A stretch of DNA of 64,000 bases from Calliopum simillimum. Lineage: Eukaryota; Arthropoda; Insecta; Diptera; Lauxaniidae. Below are positions 1-12,470 of the stretch, piece by piece. The stretch spans positions 24,171,964 to 24,235,963 of the forward strand of contig OX638370.1 of assembly GCA_951812925.1 (NCBI GenBank). Reading direction: 5' to 3'. Within the stretch, counting starts at the first letter, position 1. Each line of letters starts with the position of its first letter. Position numbers and translations under genes: made by a program. The notes beneath the pieces are model-generated. The model saw only the letters and a list, made by a program, of their open reading frames with translations. It was not told the origin of the DNA and made no database searches.

Positions 1-1305
1 AGAAGTGGAAAAATGATTATATAATTGAAAAATGTTGCAAAAGTCTGAAAGTGTTGCAGAAGCCTAAAAATATTCAATTAGTCGAATAGTGTTGGAAAGT
101 TCAAAAAATATTTACAAAGTCAAAAAATTTGGAAAAAGTTTAAAAATGCTGATAAAGTCGAATAATGTTGGAAAGTTCGAAAACTGTTTACAAAGTCGAA
201 AAATGTTGAAGACTTCCAAAAATGTTGGAAATGGAATGCTTGGAAAGCTCAAAAAATTTTTAGAAAGTCTAATAATGTTGAAAAATGGAAATTACCAAAA
301 ATGTTGATAACGCCGAAAAATGCTGAAAAGTCCAAATATGTTTACAAAGTCGAAAAACGTTCAAAAATTATAAAAATGTTGATAAAGTCGAAAAATTTTG
401 AGACATTCTAAAAATGTTGACAGAGTCGCAAAACGTTAAAAATTTTCAAAAATATTGATAAAATCGAAAAATTTTGAAAATTTACATAATGTTGATAACG
501 CCGAAAAATGTTGATGAGTTCCAATAGTGTCGATAAAGTTCAAAAATGCTGATAAAATCGAAAAATATTGGAAAGTTCAAAAAATGTTGGAGAATTCCAA
601 AAATGTTAATAAAATCCAAAAATGTTAAAAAGTTCCAAAAATGTTGATAAAGTTTAAAAATGCCGATAAAGTCAAAAAATGTTGTTAAGTTCAAAAAATA
701 TTTACAAATTTTAAAAATGCTAATTAAGTCAAAAATTCTAAAAAATTCCAAAAATGTTGACAAGCTCGAAAAATGTTGAAAAGTTCCAAAAATGTTGATA
801 AAGTCGAAAAATAGTTAAAAGTTCCAAAAAAGTTAAAAATGCTGATAAAATCGAAACATTATGGAAAGATCAAAAAATGTCTACAAAGCCGAAAAATGTT
901 GATAAAGTCCAAAAATTTTGAAAAATTAAAAAAATGTTGACAAAGTCGAAAAATGTTTAAAAGTTCAAAAAATGCTGATAAAGACATAAAATGTTGCAAA
1001 AGTTTTAAAAGTCAAAAAATGTAGAGGAAGTGCAAAAATTCCAACAAAGTAATAAATGTTGAGAATGTCGAAAAATGTTGTGGATGCGCCAAGAACCTGA
1101 CAAAGTCGAAAAATGTGGCAATAATTTGAAATTTTAGAAAAAGCCGAAAAAATGTTGAGCGTCGAAAACTGCTGCAAAGTTCAGAAAACTTTAATAAAAA
1201 TTGAAAAACTCGAAAAATGTTGTAGAGTTTCAAAAATGTTGCAGCCGTCAAAAAATGTTGCGAAAGTCTAAATATGTGAAATGTCGACTTAGTCCAAAAA
1301 TGTCT
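1..1305. repeat. 19-bp minisatellite array
   Basis: Degenerate tandem repeat, already under way at the window edge. Clean stretches (for example 882-970) resolve into 19-bp units that alternate between an AAAAATGTTGATAAAGTCG type and an AAAAATGTTGAAAAGTTCC type, giving a 38-bp higher-order unit. Copies differ by many substitutions and by one- or two-base indels, so the array is old. Several reading frames stay open because stop codons are rare in the unit; these are not genes. The same family forms a second array at 4495-5690, and the 39-bp array at 52690-53620 looks related. Confidence 0.9.
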
Positions 1306-1551
1306 TTTGTATTACAACCATACTTTAATCACCTTTGAGACTATGAGAAGACGCTGGCAATGCTAAGGCCATTAAATAAGAATAGACGTAAACGATGTTG
1401 GTCTATGAGTGAAGGAAGACTTAAGTTGAGGAAATACTTTTTACCAAATGATAGAAAACGATGTGACAACAATCGAGCAGAATAGACAAAATAAAAAGCA
1501 ACGAGAAAGGAAACAGAATAGTGACGGGACTATATGCTTTTAAGTCTTAAA
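1306..1551. other. Unassigned AT-rich spacer
   Basis: No gene, repeat unit or RNA structure seen between the minisatellite and the foldback element. Confidence 0.5.
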
Positions 1552-2548
1552 TACACACAAAAAATATTGAACATAATATTTATGCATTTAGGCATTCATA
1601 CACCGAAATTCATTGATTTTCAAATCAAAATTTTTCATTAAAATTTTTTGATTTTAAGAACGATTCATTAATCGTAAGTACATGAGTTCATAAATATTTT
1701 TCTATGAAGAATTTTTTTATGAACTTCCGTTCTTAAATTTTAAGAATTTTTTCGTACGAATAACAACGTTTCATAAATCTACAGATACAAATTTTATGCA
1801 TGTTTACATAAAATTAAACAAAACGTTCATAAATTTTAAGTAAAAGTGTCATCAATTTGAATTTTTATTTTTTGGTTGTATTCTTATTCCTCTTTTGGTT
1901 CTAGACTGGTTTATGCTAAATTTGAAATAAAGTATTGTTGAAAGTTCCTTCCTATGTGGCTCACACCATCATGCTATGAGTGTGTGTGTATTCTCCTGGA
2001 ACCTCTAGGCATAGAAGCATGCTATGGTAAGTATTTATTTTCCCAAGAGGAAAAAAGCGCATTAAAAAGCGTTCTTTAGAATGCAGCGCTTACTTTCCTA
2101 AAGACACACTACTCCATTTCAATATTGTATGTCCTATGCCTTAGAGGTTGAGCGTTCTCCTAATAAAAAAAAAAAAAAATAATAAAAAAAAACTTTCACC
2201 CGCATTGGGGTTCGAACCCGGAAACCAAAGCGCAGAGAAATATTACTAGCTCCTTATCACATACGCTACAGACTCCTCTGACGTTTTTGTGTAAAATTTG
2301 TTTTTTAAAAATTTAATTGAATTTTTTTATTTTGAAAATAAAAAAAATAATTTATGAATTTCGTTCTTAGATTTTAAGAAAATTTCTTACATTTTATGAA
2401 TAATTCATAAGCGTACGTATGCTTTGTTTAACGTATGATTGAAAATACTTATAGTCAATGAATGCGGTTCTCGGCTCATATTCGATGAATTTTTTCGTTT
2501 GGAATAATAAATTTTTCATAAGTATTATGTCCCTTTTTTTTGTGTGTA
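1552..2548. mobile_element. Foldback (TIR) element
   Basis: The left end TACACACAAAAAATATTG and the right end, read in reverse complement as TACACACAAAAAAAAGGG, continue into matching ATAATATTTATG / ATAATACTTATG. This gives imperfect terminal inverted repeats of about 35 bp that could be flanked by TA. The interior carries a direct repeat of the type CGTTCTTARATTTTAAGAA near 1725 and 2360. There is no transposase frame, so it would be non-autonomous. The SINE candidate at 1983-2281 lies inside it. The superfamily is unknown. Confidence 0.5.
1983..2281 (-). mobile_element. tRNA-derived SINE candidate
   Basis: Read on the minus strand there is a perfect pol III B box, GGTTCGAACCC (about 2208-2219), preceded at tRNA-like distance by an A-box-like TAGCGTATGTGA (2257-2268). 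The acceptor ends do not pair, so this is not a working tRNA. A long T/A-rich tract (2161-2192) follows, then a body with an internal hairpin (CTCTAGGCATAG near 2001 against CTATGCCTTAGAG near 2135), then a tail ending GGAGAATACACAC. The same tail ends the RTE-like element at 26861 and its fragment at 12236-12470, which suggests the SINE used that LINE for retrotransposition. The tail relationship is inferred from about 15 shared bases. Confidence 0.5.
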
Positions 2549-4494
2549 ATGACTAGTAATACGGATTTTAGTTAAATTAAAGCTCCGACCAAGAGCAATA
2601 CTAGAATTAATGGAATTCCTTCAGAGAGAGAGCTCAAAATTGAAAAGTTTAACATTTCATCGATATTCACCTAACATCTCTATGTAGCAATGAAGTGCTT
2701 TACCTTTTTTTGTGTTTTTTCTTTCTTTTTTGCAATGATACCAAAGGAAACAACTTGTTATCCTTTGACTTATGCAAAAAACAAAAAGCGATGCGTTCAA
2801 CCGTTATTCAATTTCGTTGATGAGCGGAAGCGCATCAAAAGTTTTACACGAGAAGTTAACATGAATAGACATGTCGTCTTTACAGTGCAAACGTGATTTT
2901 TTTGCCCCCTTTCTTTTGGTTTATGTCCTGCTAAAAACAAACATTTTTATATATATAGGTAGGGTAAATGCTCTTAAAAGTTTTTGTCGTCAGTTGTTGT
3001 CCGCCGCCAAGTGTGCTAAGCGAGAGTCTACGTAAAACAAAAATCTGTCACATGCTGCAACGACACACGTACGCTTGTCCTCGTCGTATGCTGCGTGCAG
3101 AAAATGTCAAGCATAGGATTTCCTTTATGCTTATAGTATATGCTGTGATATCCTTTTTATAATGTAATAAAAGACGCGATTTCTTCGTCACTCAACAAAA
3201 TGGACTTGAAAGCATTTCGCTGTTTAGTCGTCGCATTGCTTGTTTATTTGTACAACTGACTGTCTGTCTGTCTGTTTCTTTGAAACGTGTTGGTTGTTTT
3301 GTATGCGTGCGTTAAGTCGCAAAAGGACTTGCATGTCCTGCTGTGCGTTAATTTAGGAACGTTTCTTATTAAAGCATCTTATGAAAAATCCGAAATTTTG
3401 CTGCAATTTTTGCATATTTGAAACTGATTTAGTATCCTTTTTTTTAGTTTTCTTCTGAGCCATGTTAACATTCCTATACATTAAAACATCAATTGATTTG
3501 CAGTGCATTTTACTGCTACCAAACGACGGTTAATGTAACCATCAACCTTTGCGCGCAACATTTTCCGATATGGCGTTGTGTCACATCGCATTGTAACGCA
3601 TCAAATCACACACAACGACGACGACATTTTGCCTTCTTATTTGTGTGTGTGCTGCCATCACCATCATCATCAGCATCGTGTCCTGTCGCCTTGTTGCTGT
3701 TGCTGTAGAATGCATTCGTGCGTGCACGAAAGTCAATTAAGCGTATTAAGTGAATGTCGCGTTATTGTACGTGTTGTTCGCTTTTGCTCCTGGCCCATAT
3801 GTTGCATTTGGTCCTGGCTGGTATCAACTGGCACACCATAACACGCGTTTTAAATTACGTCGAACTGACGACGCAGACGATGATGACGACGACGTCAATG
3901 ATTACGATATTGGTGTTTGGTCACATTTCGGTTGATACGAAAATGGACACAGTTGATTTTTCAGCATTCGTTAAGGATGTGCTTTGGAAATGCCATGTTG
4001 GTAAATAACAAAATACGGCGTCAGTTTAATTTGACTCCGTTGCTGTCATTATTGCGTTTGTTATATTTTTATTTGCACTTCTCACACTACATAGTCTGAG
4101 TTGAGGCAAATCCATCATATTAAAAGTATGTAAATTATGTATCGACCCCATATTTATAAATAATTTATTTTGCAAGAGCTGTTGCATAGTTGTTAAGTAG
4201 TTGACACAATCTGAGGTGTAACCAAACAGATATGCAGACTTTACACTTGCGCACTTGAGGCGACCTAATGCCAACATTGATAATATGTAAGAGCTTCTTG
4301 AAGATAAGTTTAAATAATAACGACACTCCACCTTGATTTTGTTTCAATTTTGGATCAATGACAGTCAGTTCAATTGATGACGTTAATAGCATGGCATTAT
4401 CGCAGTGGTAGCTCTTGTCTAAAGAGATCAAAATAGTCCTGAAAAATAAGGGATTTTACTGACAAAAGCAGGACTATTCTGATAAAATCAGGAT
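2549..4494. other. Non-repetitive stretch, no gene identified
   Basis: This is one of the more GC-rich, less repetitive parts of the window. It holds a TCTG-rich microsatellite (about 3257-3285), a CATCAT tract (about 3657-3676) and a GAY-rich run (about 3865-3900). A 68-codon frame at 2690-2896 starts with a hydrophobic segment like a signal peptide but matches nothing I know. Overlapping frames open in several phases between 3493 and 4100 reflect composition. It could hold regulatory DNA of a neighbouring gene; I see no specific site. Confidence 0.4.
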
Positions 4495-5690
4495 TACCTG
4501 CTAAACATGCCATAGTTTTGATAAAGTTCAAAAATGTTGAAAAATTTCCAAACATTTATTAAAACTAAAAATGCTGGAGAGATCCGAAACGTTGACAAAG
4601 TTGAAAAACTCCTAAAATGTTGCAAAACTCAATAAATGTTAATAGAGCTAAAATGCCTTGAGAAATTTATATTAATAATATTGAAAAATTCCAAAAATTT
4701 ATATAAAGCTGAAAAATGTTGAATGTTGATAAAGTTTAATAATGTTAATTAAGCACAAAAAGGTTGAAAAGTTCCAAAAATGTTGATGAAGTTTAAAAAT
4801 ACTGATAAAGTCAAAAAGTTTTCAAAAATTCCAAAAATGTTGACACAGTCGAAAAATGTTTAAAAATTCAAAAAATATTGATAAAGTCAAAAATTTTTAA
4901 AAGTTCCAAAAAGGTTGACAAAAATGTTTATAAAGTTCAGAAAAGTTGCTAAAGTCGAAAAATTATGAAAAGTTGCAAAAATATTGATTAAATCTTAAAA
5001 TGATGAAAAATTTCAAAAATGTTGATGAAGTCGAAAAATGTTGAAAAATTCCAAAAATACTTATTGATAAAGCTTAAAATTGCTGATAACGTCGATAAAT
5101 GTTGGACAACTCCGTAATTGTTGCTAAAGTCCAAAAATTTTTAAAAATTCCAAAAATGTTGACAAAGTCGAAAAATTCCAAAAATGTTGATAAGTTCGAA
5201 AATTTTAAAAAATTCCAAAAATGACATGTTGAAAAATTCCAAAAATGTTGACATAGGCCAAACATGTTGAAAAATTTCAAAAATGTTGATACAATCAAAA
5301 AATGTTAAAAAGTTCAGAAAATGTTAATAAAGTCGAAAAATGTTGAAAAATTCCAAGAATGTTGATAACGTCGAAAAATGTTTAACAACTCCATAATTAT
5401 TGATAAAGTTCAAAAATGTTGATTATGTCCAAAAATTTTTATACAAGTTCCAAAATGTTGATAAAGTTGAAAAATATTAGTAAAATCGAAAACGGTTGAA
5501 AGTCCTTAAACTGTTGATAAAGTCGAAAAATTAACATTTCTATAATTGTTTATAAAGTTGTAGAATGTTGTTCATTTTCATAATTGTTGATATAGTTCAA
5601 AAAAGTTGATCAAGTTGAAAAAGTTTCAAAAATGTTGATAACGTCGAAAAATGTGGAAAATTCCAGCAATGTTAAAAATACAGCTGCATC
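4495..5690. repeat. 19-bp minisatellite array, second block
   Basis: Same 19/38-bp unit as the first block, with alternating GATAAAGTC and GAAAAGTTCC half-units (clear at 4990-5070 and 5290-5360). It is separated from the first block by about 3.2 kb of unrelated sequence, so the two are independent arrays or the remains of one larger array broken by insertions. Confidence 0.9.
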
Positions 5691-7900
5691 AAGTAAGCCA
5701 AAAAAATACCAGGAAATATGATTTCTATTCTTTACACCTTTCTAAAACTCAAATCATACACCACAATTCAAATATGTTTAGAAGAAGTTATTGCCCCTTT
5801 TTACTTCCCTTCTCAATGGCAGCTGCGTTAGTGATACTGTCTCTTTATATGTACATATCACATTTCTGTCAATAAGTTAAACAGCTTTAAATAAAATACA
5901 GCAACATTTCTTCATACACATACATATGTGCATGCCTGAACTTAATTTACATATCACTCGCATACATCCCCACCCGTTTCGGTCAATGTTGAAAATTAAC
6001 ATTTCAACAAGCCAACCTAATCAAATGTCAAAATCACACGTCTTGCTATCTGTGTATGTCTGTCTGTTTGTCTGGCTGTCTACCAGTCTGACTGTCTATC
6101 TGTCAAACCAAAAATGGCAAGTCTATCACATGTCAAATGCAAATTACGCATCCTCTTCTAGCACCTCACACAAACGCCCAAAAGCGCCCATCCTCATATG
6201 TATGCTAAATTAACAACATTTCTCATACGCCTACTGTTGCACTTTATTGCATCGTGTCTCTTTCCGCAAAAAAAAAAAAGAAACGAAAGCCCTAAATTCT
6301 TGGCACTTGCATTTTATTCACTTTTAAACAGGGCACACAAACACACACACGCAGCAAATGCAACATTTTGTATTTAAAATTTGCATATGACAATTAACAC
6401 ACAGAGAGCAACACGACGCCAAGTGACACAACTTGGCGCTGCTACACCAGCCATCGACTCCACACGCAAAACCTAAAGCCTTGACCAGCACAACCACAAA
6501 TGCTAATGGTTCCCTTTGGTTTGGCGCAAACATTGGGCAACATTGTGAGTACAACATGCAACATGTCGCTCTGTTCCTGCCACTGTTGTTGTTGGAGAAC
6601 GGGATGCACATTATTAAAAATGTCATAAAATGTCAAACGGTTTTTTTCGCAAGAACTGACCTAAGGAATATTTAATAGGTACATGAGGTTGTTTTTATCA
6701 AATTCTAAAGTACGAGTAGTAAAATAAAGTATTGTTTGTTTTGGCGTAAAATGTTAATTCTTTGAAGTAGTTTGCCCTTCAGTATCAATTGGGACAACAA
6801 AGACCAGTAAATATTTTGAAAAATAATAATGCAGTGGGCGGAGATCAAAATATTTTCGAGATATTCCCGAAATTCAGAGTTATCCGATATTTATTCAAAA
6901 ATGACTCGCAAGTCACATACTCTGGTGAAAAATTTCGTTATGTTTCAAAGGTTACCACAATCATATCAGACGAATTTGCCAACAACCAGAAAAAGTTACA
7001 AGCATATCATATTTAACCTTTAGCACAGATTTGTTGAGAATTATAGTATAAAGTAAATACAGCACATGCAAAAGTTAATTTGTTAAGTTAATTTGTTAAG
7101 TTAAGTGCCACGCCCCTTTTTTAGCCATTTAAAATTTTGATTCAATGTTACTCGAAAACGACTTCAACAATTTTAATGAAAATTTAAGAAATTTTACCCC
7201 TGAAAACAAGCATTAATATGTGATATGCCGTTATATTGGGAAAACTCGTTGGAGGGCATGGCACCGCCCACAAAAATATAATACTAAATAAAATGAAAGC
7301 CACTGAAGCAATGTTTCTGAATTTAACTGAAGGGAATCTCCTTTTTATTAGGCACCTATGATCTGAAAATTGGCAAGATATCGCTGGTGCGCGTGGAATC
7401 TCCCATACAAGTAAAATAAATTAAATACTATTTCTCACAAATGGTACAACGTATTTTGATGAAATTTGGTATGCGGATCTGGATCATGAATATCTAAAGC
7501 ATAACGAAAAAAGGATTTTGTTCAACAATTTCCAGGCCCACTTTTTACCAAAATAATAATGTTAGTTAATAACTCAGGCACAAAAAAAAAAAATGGAATG
7601 AACTTTTTATTTTTTATATGCAGTCTTATGCACTTTTTGACGCTGAATCCGTCTTCATCAGCAAAACTGTCATTATACCTGCATGATTTTGAAATATCCT
7701 TGCTTGAAGTTGAAGAAAATGCTGTATTCAGTCTTACTGCGTGTCTACACGAAGAGGTGAAATTCTTTTATATTAAAAAATTCTTGAGGACATCCTTGAG
7801 GACTTTTCCAATAGGTCTCTTATTTTCCGATGTATGATCTTTTGAAGATAATAAGATGAGATTGTTGACCGAGCAGGGGTCGGTCTCCTTGTACGATCCA
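5691..7900. other. No gene identified
   Basis: Contains a TGTC/TCTG-rich microsatellite at about 6055-6105, a poly(A) run near 6269, and a small hairpin (CGCCAAGT against ACTTGGCG, about 6416-6436). From 7090 to 7550 the style (GGCATGGCACCGCCC, ATGAAATTTGGTAT) resembles decayed Helentron-type internal repeats, but no ends can be drawn. The short frames here show no recognisable domain. Confidence 0.4.
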
Positions 7901-8056
7901 TTATTCGGTAAAATTTCAAAAGTATCGAAAAATATTGAAATACATCGAAGAATTCGGTAAAAGTTCAAATACATCGAAAAAATTCTTAAATAATGGTAAA
8001 ATATTGAAAAACATCTGAAATATCGGTAAAAGCCCAAAATATCGGTAAAATTCTAA
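7901..8056. repeat. Short patch of 39-bp minisatellite
   Basis: About four degenerate copies of the unit seen in full at 52690-53620: pieces such as AAAAGTATCGAAAAATATTG, AAAAACATCTGAAATATCGG and TAAAAGCCCAAAATATCGG follow one another. It lies 45 kb away from the main array. Confidence 0.7.
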
Positions 8057-8089
8057 GTGGCGAAATACATTGCAATACATTTCAGGTTT

Positions 8090-9165
8090 CAAAGGAAACT
8101 TTCAATTAAAGTAGCTTTTCTCTAATATGCCTAGATATTTCTCGTTTTAACTATGAAGCCTTAGGGTGACCTTCGGGAGGTCCCAGAAAACTATCAATTA
8201 AGGTTTGTTGTTATTCCGCAATAGATGTTTTTCCTTTAGTATACCCAGATATTCTTCGTTCTAACTATGAAGCCATTAGAACCTACGAGTCTCCCAGAAA
8301 TCTATCAGTTTGTTCATAGTCCGCCATAGACGTTTTTCCTCTATTATAGGTAAATATTCTTCGTTTTGACTACGAAGCCTTCGGCTGGCCGTCGTTGACA
8401 TTCGGGTTTCCCAGAAAACTATCAGAAAATCTTTGTTGGTAGTTTGTCATAGATGCTTTCCCTCTATTATACCTAGATATTCTTTGTTTTGGCTATGAAC
8501 ACTTCCAGCGATTTTGGGAATCTTTGCGTTTCCCAGAAAACTATCAGTTAAGGTTAGTTAATGGTTCACCATAGATTTATTTCCTCTAGTGTACCTAGAT
8601 ATTCTTTGTTTTGACTATGAAGCCTTCGAGTGACCTTCGGGAATCTTCGGGTTCAGCAGAATACTGGTTCACCATAGATTTATTTCCTCTAGTGTACCCA
8701 GATATTCTTTGTTTTGACTATGAAACCTTCGAGCGACCTTTGGAAATCTTCGAGTTTCCCAGAAAACTTTCAGTAAAGGATAGTTGATAGTAGTGATGAG
8801 CAAACCAAGACCAAGACCAGAATATTTTCTTTTCAACAAGACTCTGTAACTTCACATAAAGTAAAGCGCACTTAGTGATGAGCAAAATTAGTCTTAGTCT
8901 TGCGTCTTGTTCTTGGTCTTGCTAATTCTGCGAGAGCAAGACCAAGAATAAGACGCAAGACCAAGACTAATTTTGCTCATCACTAGTTGATAGAGATTTA
9001 TTTCCTCTGGTGTAACTAGAAATTCTTCGTTTTGAGTATGAAGCCTTCGGCTGACTTTCGGGAACCTTCGGGCTTACCAGAAACCTGTAAGTTAAGGCTA
9101 GGTAGTAGTCCACCATAGATGTTTTTCCTCTAGTACAATATATCTAGAAATTTTTCGTTTTTTCT
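8090..9165. repeat. Tandem array of 98-131 bp units, eight copies
   Basis: The marker TAGATATTCTTYGTTTTGAC followed by TATGAAGCCTTCG recurs at about 8131, 8248, 8346, 8477, 8599, 8698, 9017 and 9148. Each unit also carries CCCAGAAAACTATCAGTTAA and CATAGATNTTTTTCCTCTA. Unit length varies through internal indels. Between the sixth and seventh copy the array is split by the hAT-type MITE at 8791-8985. There is no coding potential. The unit is unlike the 19/39-bp minisatellites; it may be the internal repeat of a larger element whose ends I cannot find. Confidence 0.85.
8791..8985. mobile_element. hAT-type MITE with perfect 8-bp target duplication
   Basis: The ends are TAGTGATGAGCAAA and its exact inverse TTTGCTCATCACTA. 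The flanking octamer GTTGATAG is present at 8783-8790 and again at 8986-8993, the target-site size of hAT transposons; TAGTG ends also fit that superfamily. A second copy of the terminus lies inside at 8873, and 8873-8985 folds into an almost perfect hairpin with arms of about 50 bp. The element therefore looks like a 113-bp palindromic MITE joined to an extra 82 bp of terminus. It inserted into the 130-bp array after that array had formed. Confidence 0.85.
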
Positions 9166-10946
9166 ACGACATTTCCTTTGCAACTGTTCCTTCCAATGTA
9201 GGAATAACTGAACGAAACTCACAAAAGAATTTTTTCTTTCACAAACCCAGCAAATTTATTGAAGTTAAATTTGGCACGAATTTCTAATGATCGGCAGGTT
9301 CAAACTGATTTTTGCGCAACTCTGCGAATGGCAAAATTGATGACCGTGTACCAAAAAGTTTGTGGCATAAACCATTCAAGAGCTCAACTGAAAGGATCAT
9401 TTAGAAATACTTATATAGGTATAATTAATTTTAGTAGTGTGTCATAATGCAAATTCAAATGGAACACCAGACTTTTCAAATATAAATCTGGATTAATGAA
9501 CTAAGCTAAAGTATAGGCTTATCTAAGTTGAAGAAAACTAAAACCCATGATTAATGTTGTAACGCTTTTTTCTACACTTAATACCACAAATAGTAATGTG
9601 AAAGAGTAATTAATGTACAACTTACCCAAAACACTTAGTAGGTATGAAGTGTGAAATAGTAGTAGTTGTAGTGTCAACGCTTACGTACCTGTAGATTAGA
9701 AAGAGGAAAGAATTGAATTACACTGAATATATATAATGTATAACATTACAGAAGACATAGATAACATAACATGTGTCATTAAATAAAACTTTATAGCGAG
9801 GCGTAACATAAACTTAAAAGTTCCGTCACTTGATCCCAAACTAAAACCTTTCACTTTTCGCTCGCTCATCAACTAAATGCCAACTCTCTAACATGAATAG
9901 ATACCCTTTCCTGACTGCATTCACACTGCATGTTGGTTATTTATTACTGCATATTAATAACGTATTTAAGAAAAGAGGAGTTATAAATCTGAAAATGTAA
10001 AGCCACAGCTAAAATGTAATTAAAATGACATCATTTTCTACGATTTTCCAGTTTATTTTCATTCATTCAACATTTCACTCCAAATGTGCGCGCAAATCAG
10101 TCAGAGAGTTAAAAGTCGCAACGACGCAAAAACTCAACTTCCTGCTGCCACTGCGCTCTGTTGCTGTGCTGTTGAGCAAAAGCTGTCAAGATGCATTTGG
10201 CTCAAACGAGTTTTTCTTTTTACTTTTTTTCATTTAATTTTCTTTCAGTGCCTTTAAGCCATAACAGTTTGAAAACGTAATTATTGACACCACACATAGC
10301 CCAGTGCTGTCTGTGTGTTGACTGAAAAGAGTGTGTCGCCAGTGTCGACATCGGTCAAGTTGTCATCTTTGGTGCAATTTACTTGATGTAAAGTTATGGT
10401 TATAACTTGCGCGAATTTTGTAATTATTGCAATTTACTTGTGATAAAATCACTTGGTAATGTTGCTGAATTATTGTTTATACACTAGGTGCACATGCCGG
10501 TGTTTATGTCGAATATTTTTATTACAACAATTTATGAGAATGCAAACAAATTATATAATTTTTTCCACAGGAGCAACTAGCTAGAAAATATGCTTGTCAA
10601 AGGCTGTATGGTAAAACATGGCATAGTCTTACAAAACTGTCATTGTGCTAATGATTACTTACAGAATAGCCTATTTGAGTGTCACAAGGGCATTATGGAC
10701 GTACTCCGCAGTTGCTGTAAGAACGCTCACGGGAACCTCATTTTATGGTTAAGAAAGAAGCAACCTGTGCAACTGCCAGACGACCATACTCACAATAACT
10801 TATAGAAGGCTATCTGTGTACTAAGTCTAGCAGCTTCGACAAGATATTTAAAAAGTTTGTTTTCTCCAGAAAATTTAAAGTGAACCATGCTTAGAAGAGG
10901 AGGAGTATTAAAAACATAAAACAGTACTCATAGCTATGGTTTTTAG
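9166..10946. other. No gene identified
   Basis: AT-rich DNA with short open frames only. 10025-10237 is GC-richer, and 10590-10805 holds a 71-codon frame just upstream of the LINE remnant that could be part of it, but no RT motif is readable there. Confidence 0.4.
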
Positions 10947-11525
10947 GCAGAGATCCAGGCTTTAGAGTTGTGCGCCAGAGAATGTTTACTTAAGGGCACT
11001 TCCGACACTGACATTTCCATTTACTTTGACAGCCAAGTGACTCTAAAATCTAATTAGCTTTCATAATATATTAAAAGCTAGTCTGGGAGAGTTTTGAACT
11101 TCTCTAAGCCTATTCAGTAGGAATAATGTGACTCTAATCTGGTTACCAGGATACGAGGGACATAAAGGCAACAACAGGGCAGATTGTTCAGGCAAGACAA
11201 ACACTTAATACTATCATAGGCGCAGAACTCTTCTGCGGAGTGAATAACAGCTTTCAAAATAACATAACTCGGGAAGGGAAAAAAAATATTGCCTACCACT
11301 GGAAAGATCAAAATGATATGCGGCAGATAAAAAGACTAATCCAAACGTGTTACGGTAGAAGTTATTTTAAACCTCAGCAGAAAAGATATAAGGCCTACAC
11401 TGAAATTAATGTCAAGAGACTGTAAATCTAATTATCAACTAAATTAGATGAGTTTGGTAAAAGGCGACTCCTGTAGGTTCCGCCAAGAGGACTTGGAAAC
11501 AGCAGAGTATTTGTAGTTTGCGTTT
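10947..11525 (+). pseudogene. LINE remnant: RNase H domain and C-terminal zinc knuckle
   Basis: Decayed C-terminal part of a non-LTR retrotransposon polyprotein. An RNase H fold is readable in order: AEIQALELCARE (first acidic residue), then IYFDSQVTLKS, matching the usual SDSQAALKAL segment, then VTLIWLPGYEGHKGNNRAD at about 11128-11190, matching the WVPGHSGIxGNExAD segment with its last catalytic Asp. About 280 bp on, SCRFRQEDLETAEYL (about 11468-11512) resembles the C-x2-C-x-H-x-C knuckle that follows RNase H, with the second Cys changed to Arg. Stop codons and frame changes separate the pieces. RNase H restricts it to clades such as I, R1 or LOA. It cannot be functional. Confidence 0.75.
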
Positions 11526-12235
11526 TAAAGCAGAACTAAGTACCAATTACCATGATAATAATTAACACACGACGGAAAAGAGTTTAATAGATAGTATAGA
11601 ACTAATCTGTTAGGAAAAGAGGCTGTACAAATGATCTTTTTAACCTTTAAAAAATAATACAAAGTAGCTAGAAGAGAAATCGCATGTAGGATTAAAAAAT
11701 TCAATCGGCAATACTACCACTCGTAAATTTTCTTCCAAGTTTGATTTTGAAAACCTTCCTTAGTTAAAATTCATTTCAGAGAAAATCTTATATGCAGCCA
11801 TTTTTGGGAAAGCTCAGTGTGAAAGGTCACTTTAACTTTATGCAATTATCTCTCTAACGGTTATCTATGCAGACATTTATGTAGCTTTTTCTGTGACCGA
11901 TCCCTTCAGTTGACTATTATTATTGACTTACATATGTAATTATTGCACCAATCGATGGGAAAAGAGCGAAAATATATTTTGGATTTGAAGTGCCTGCGGG
12001 CCCTCTATATTACCTATTGGGCCCATTATCGCTCAAGTATATTTCGTAAAATTGGTTTGAAACGCGGTTTTTCTCTTCAAATATTTTAACAATAATGATA
12101 GGATCAAAAAAACCTCTGGACATATCTAAAAATCATTTTCGAGCTTTTTTTCGATAAAAGTGCTTAAAGCGCATACTAAAGATTTGGTAGCCTCGCACTA
12201 TCTCAAACGATCGAACTACACTAAAAATAAAACCA
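11526..12235. other. No gene identified
   Basis: AT-rich; no repeat unit or structure seen. Confidence 0.4.
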
Positions 12236-12470
12236 GAGGCCTATAGCAAACGAGATCAAGCTCAGCTTGTGCCATTTGAGTGGAACCCACAAGGTAGTAG
12301 AGGACGTGGTAGACTGAGAACCAACTGGAAAACGTCGATGGATAAGGAAACCAAAGAATCAAAGAAGTCGTTTCAAGAGATAATAGTCATTGAAAAAGAT
12401 CGTGACAAATGAAAACGTTTCATTTTACCACTGTGCTTCCAGGAGGTACAGGAGAATACATACTCATCTA
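12236..12470 (+). pseudogene. RTE-like LINE, 5'-truncated 3' end
   Basis: Reads through VEWNPQGSRGRGRLRTNWK and KESKKSFQEIIVIEKDRDK, collinear with LEWNPKGSRARGIPKTNWK and ESRKSWQEIKVIARDRDEW of the copy on the minus strand at 26880-27341, with a stop replacing the Trp after DRDK. It runs into the 3' tail GGAGAATACATAC at about 12451. Loss of everything upstream is the normal outcome of incomplete target-primed reverse transcription. This is a second, independent insertion of the family in the window. Confidence 0.8.

Noticed and set aside
1..1305. Regularly spaced repeats as a CRISPR array
   Set aside because: The units are head-to-tail without unique spacers, degenerate, and in eukaryotic DNA.
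2200..2276. Functional tRNA gene on the minus strand
   Set aside because: Good B box but no pairing acceptor stem or anticodon arm; SINE head fits better.
2690..2896. 68-codon frame with a hydrophobic start as a secreted peptide
   Set aside because: The N-terminus comes from a T-rich stretch; no family resemblance and no promoter or poly(A) context that I can defend.
3576..3950. Overlapping frames with an Asp-rich tail as a host exon
   Set aside because: The Asp run comes from a GAY microsatellite, and frames are open in three phases, so composition explains them.
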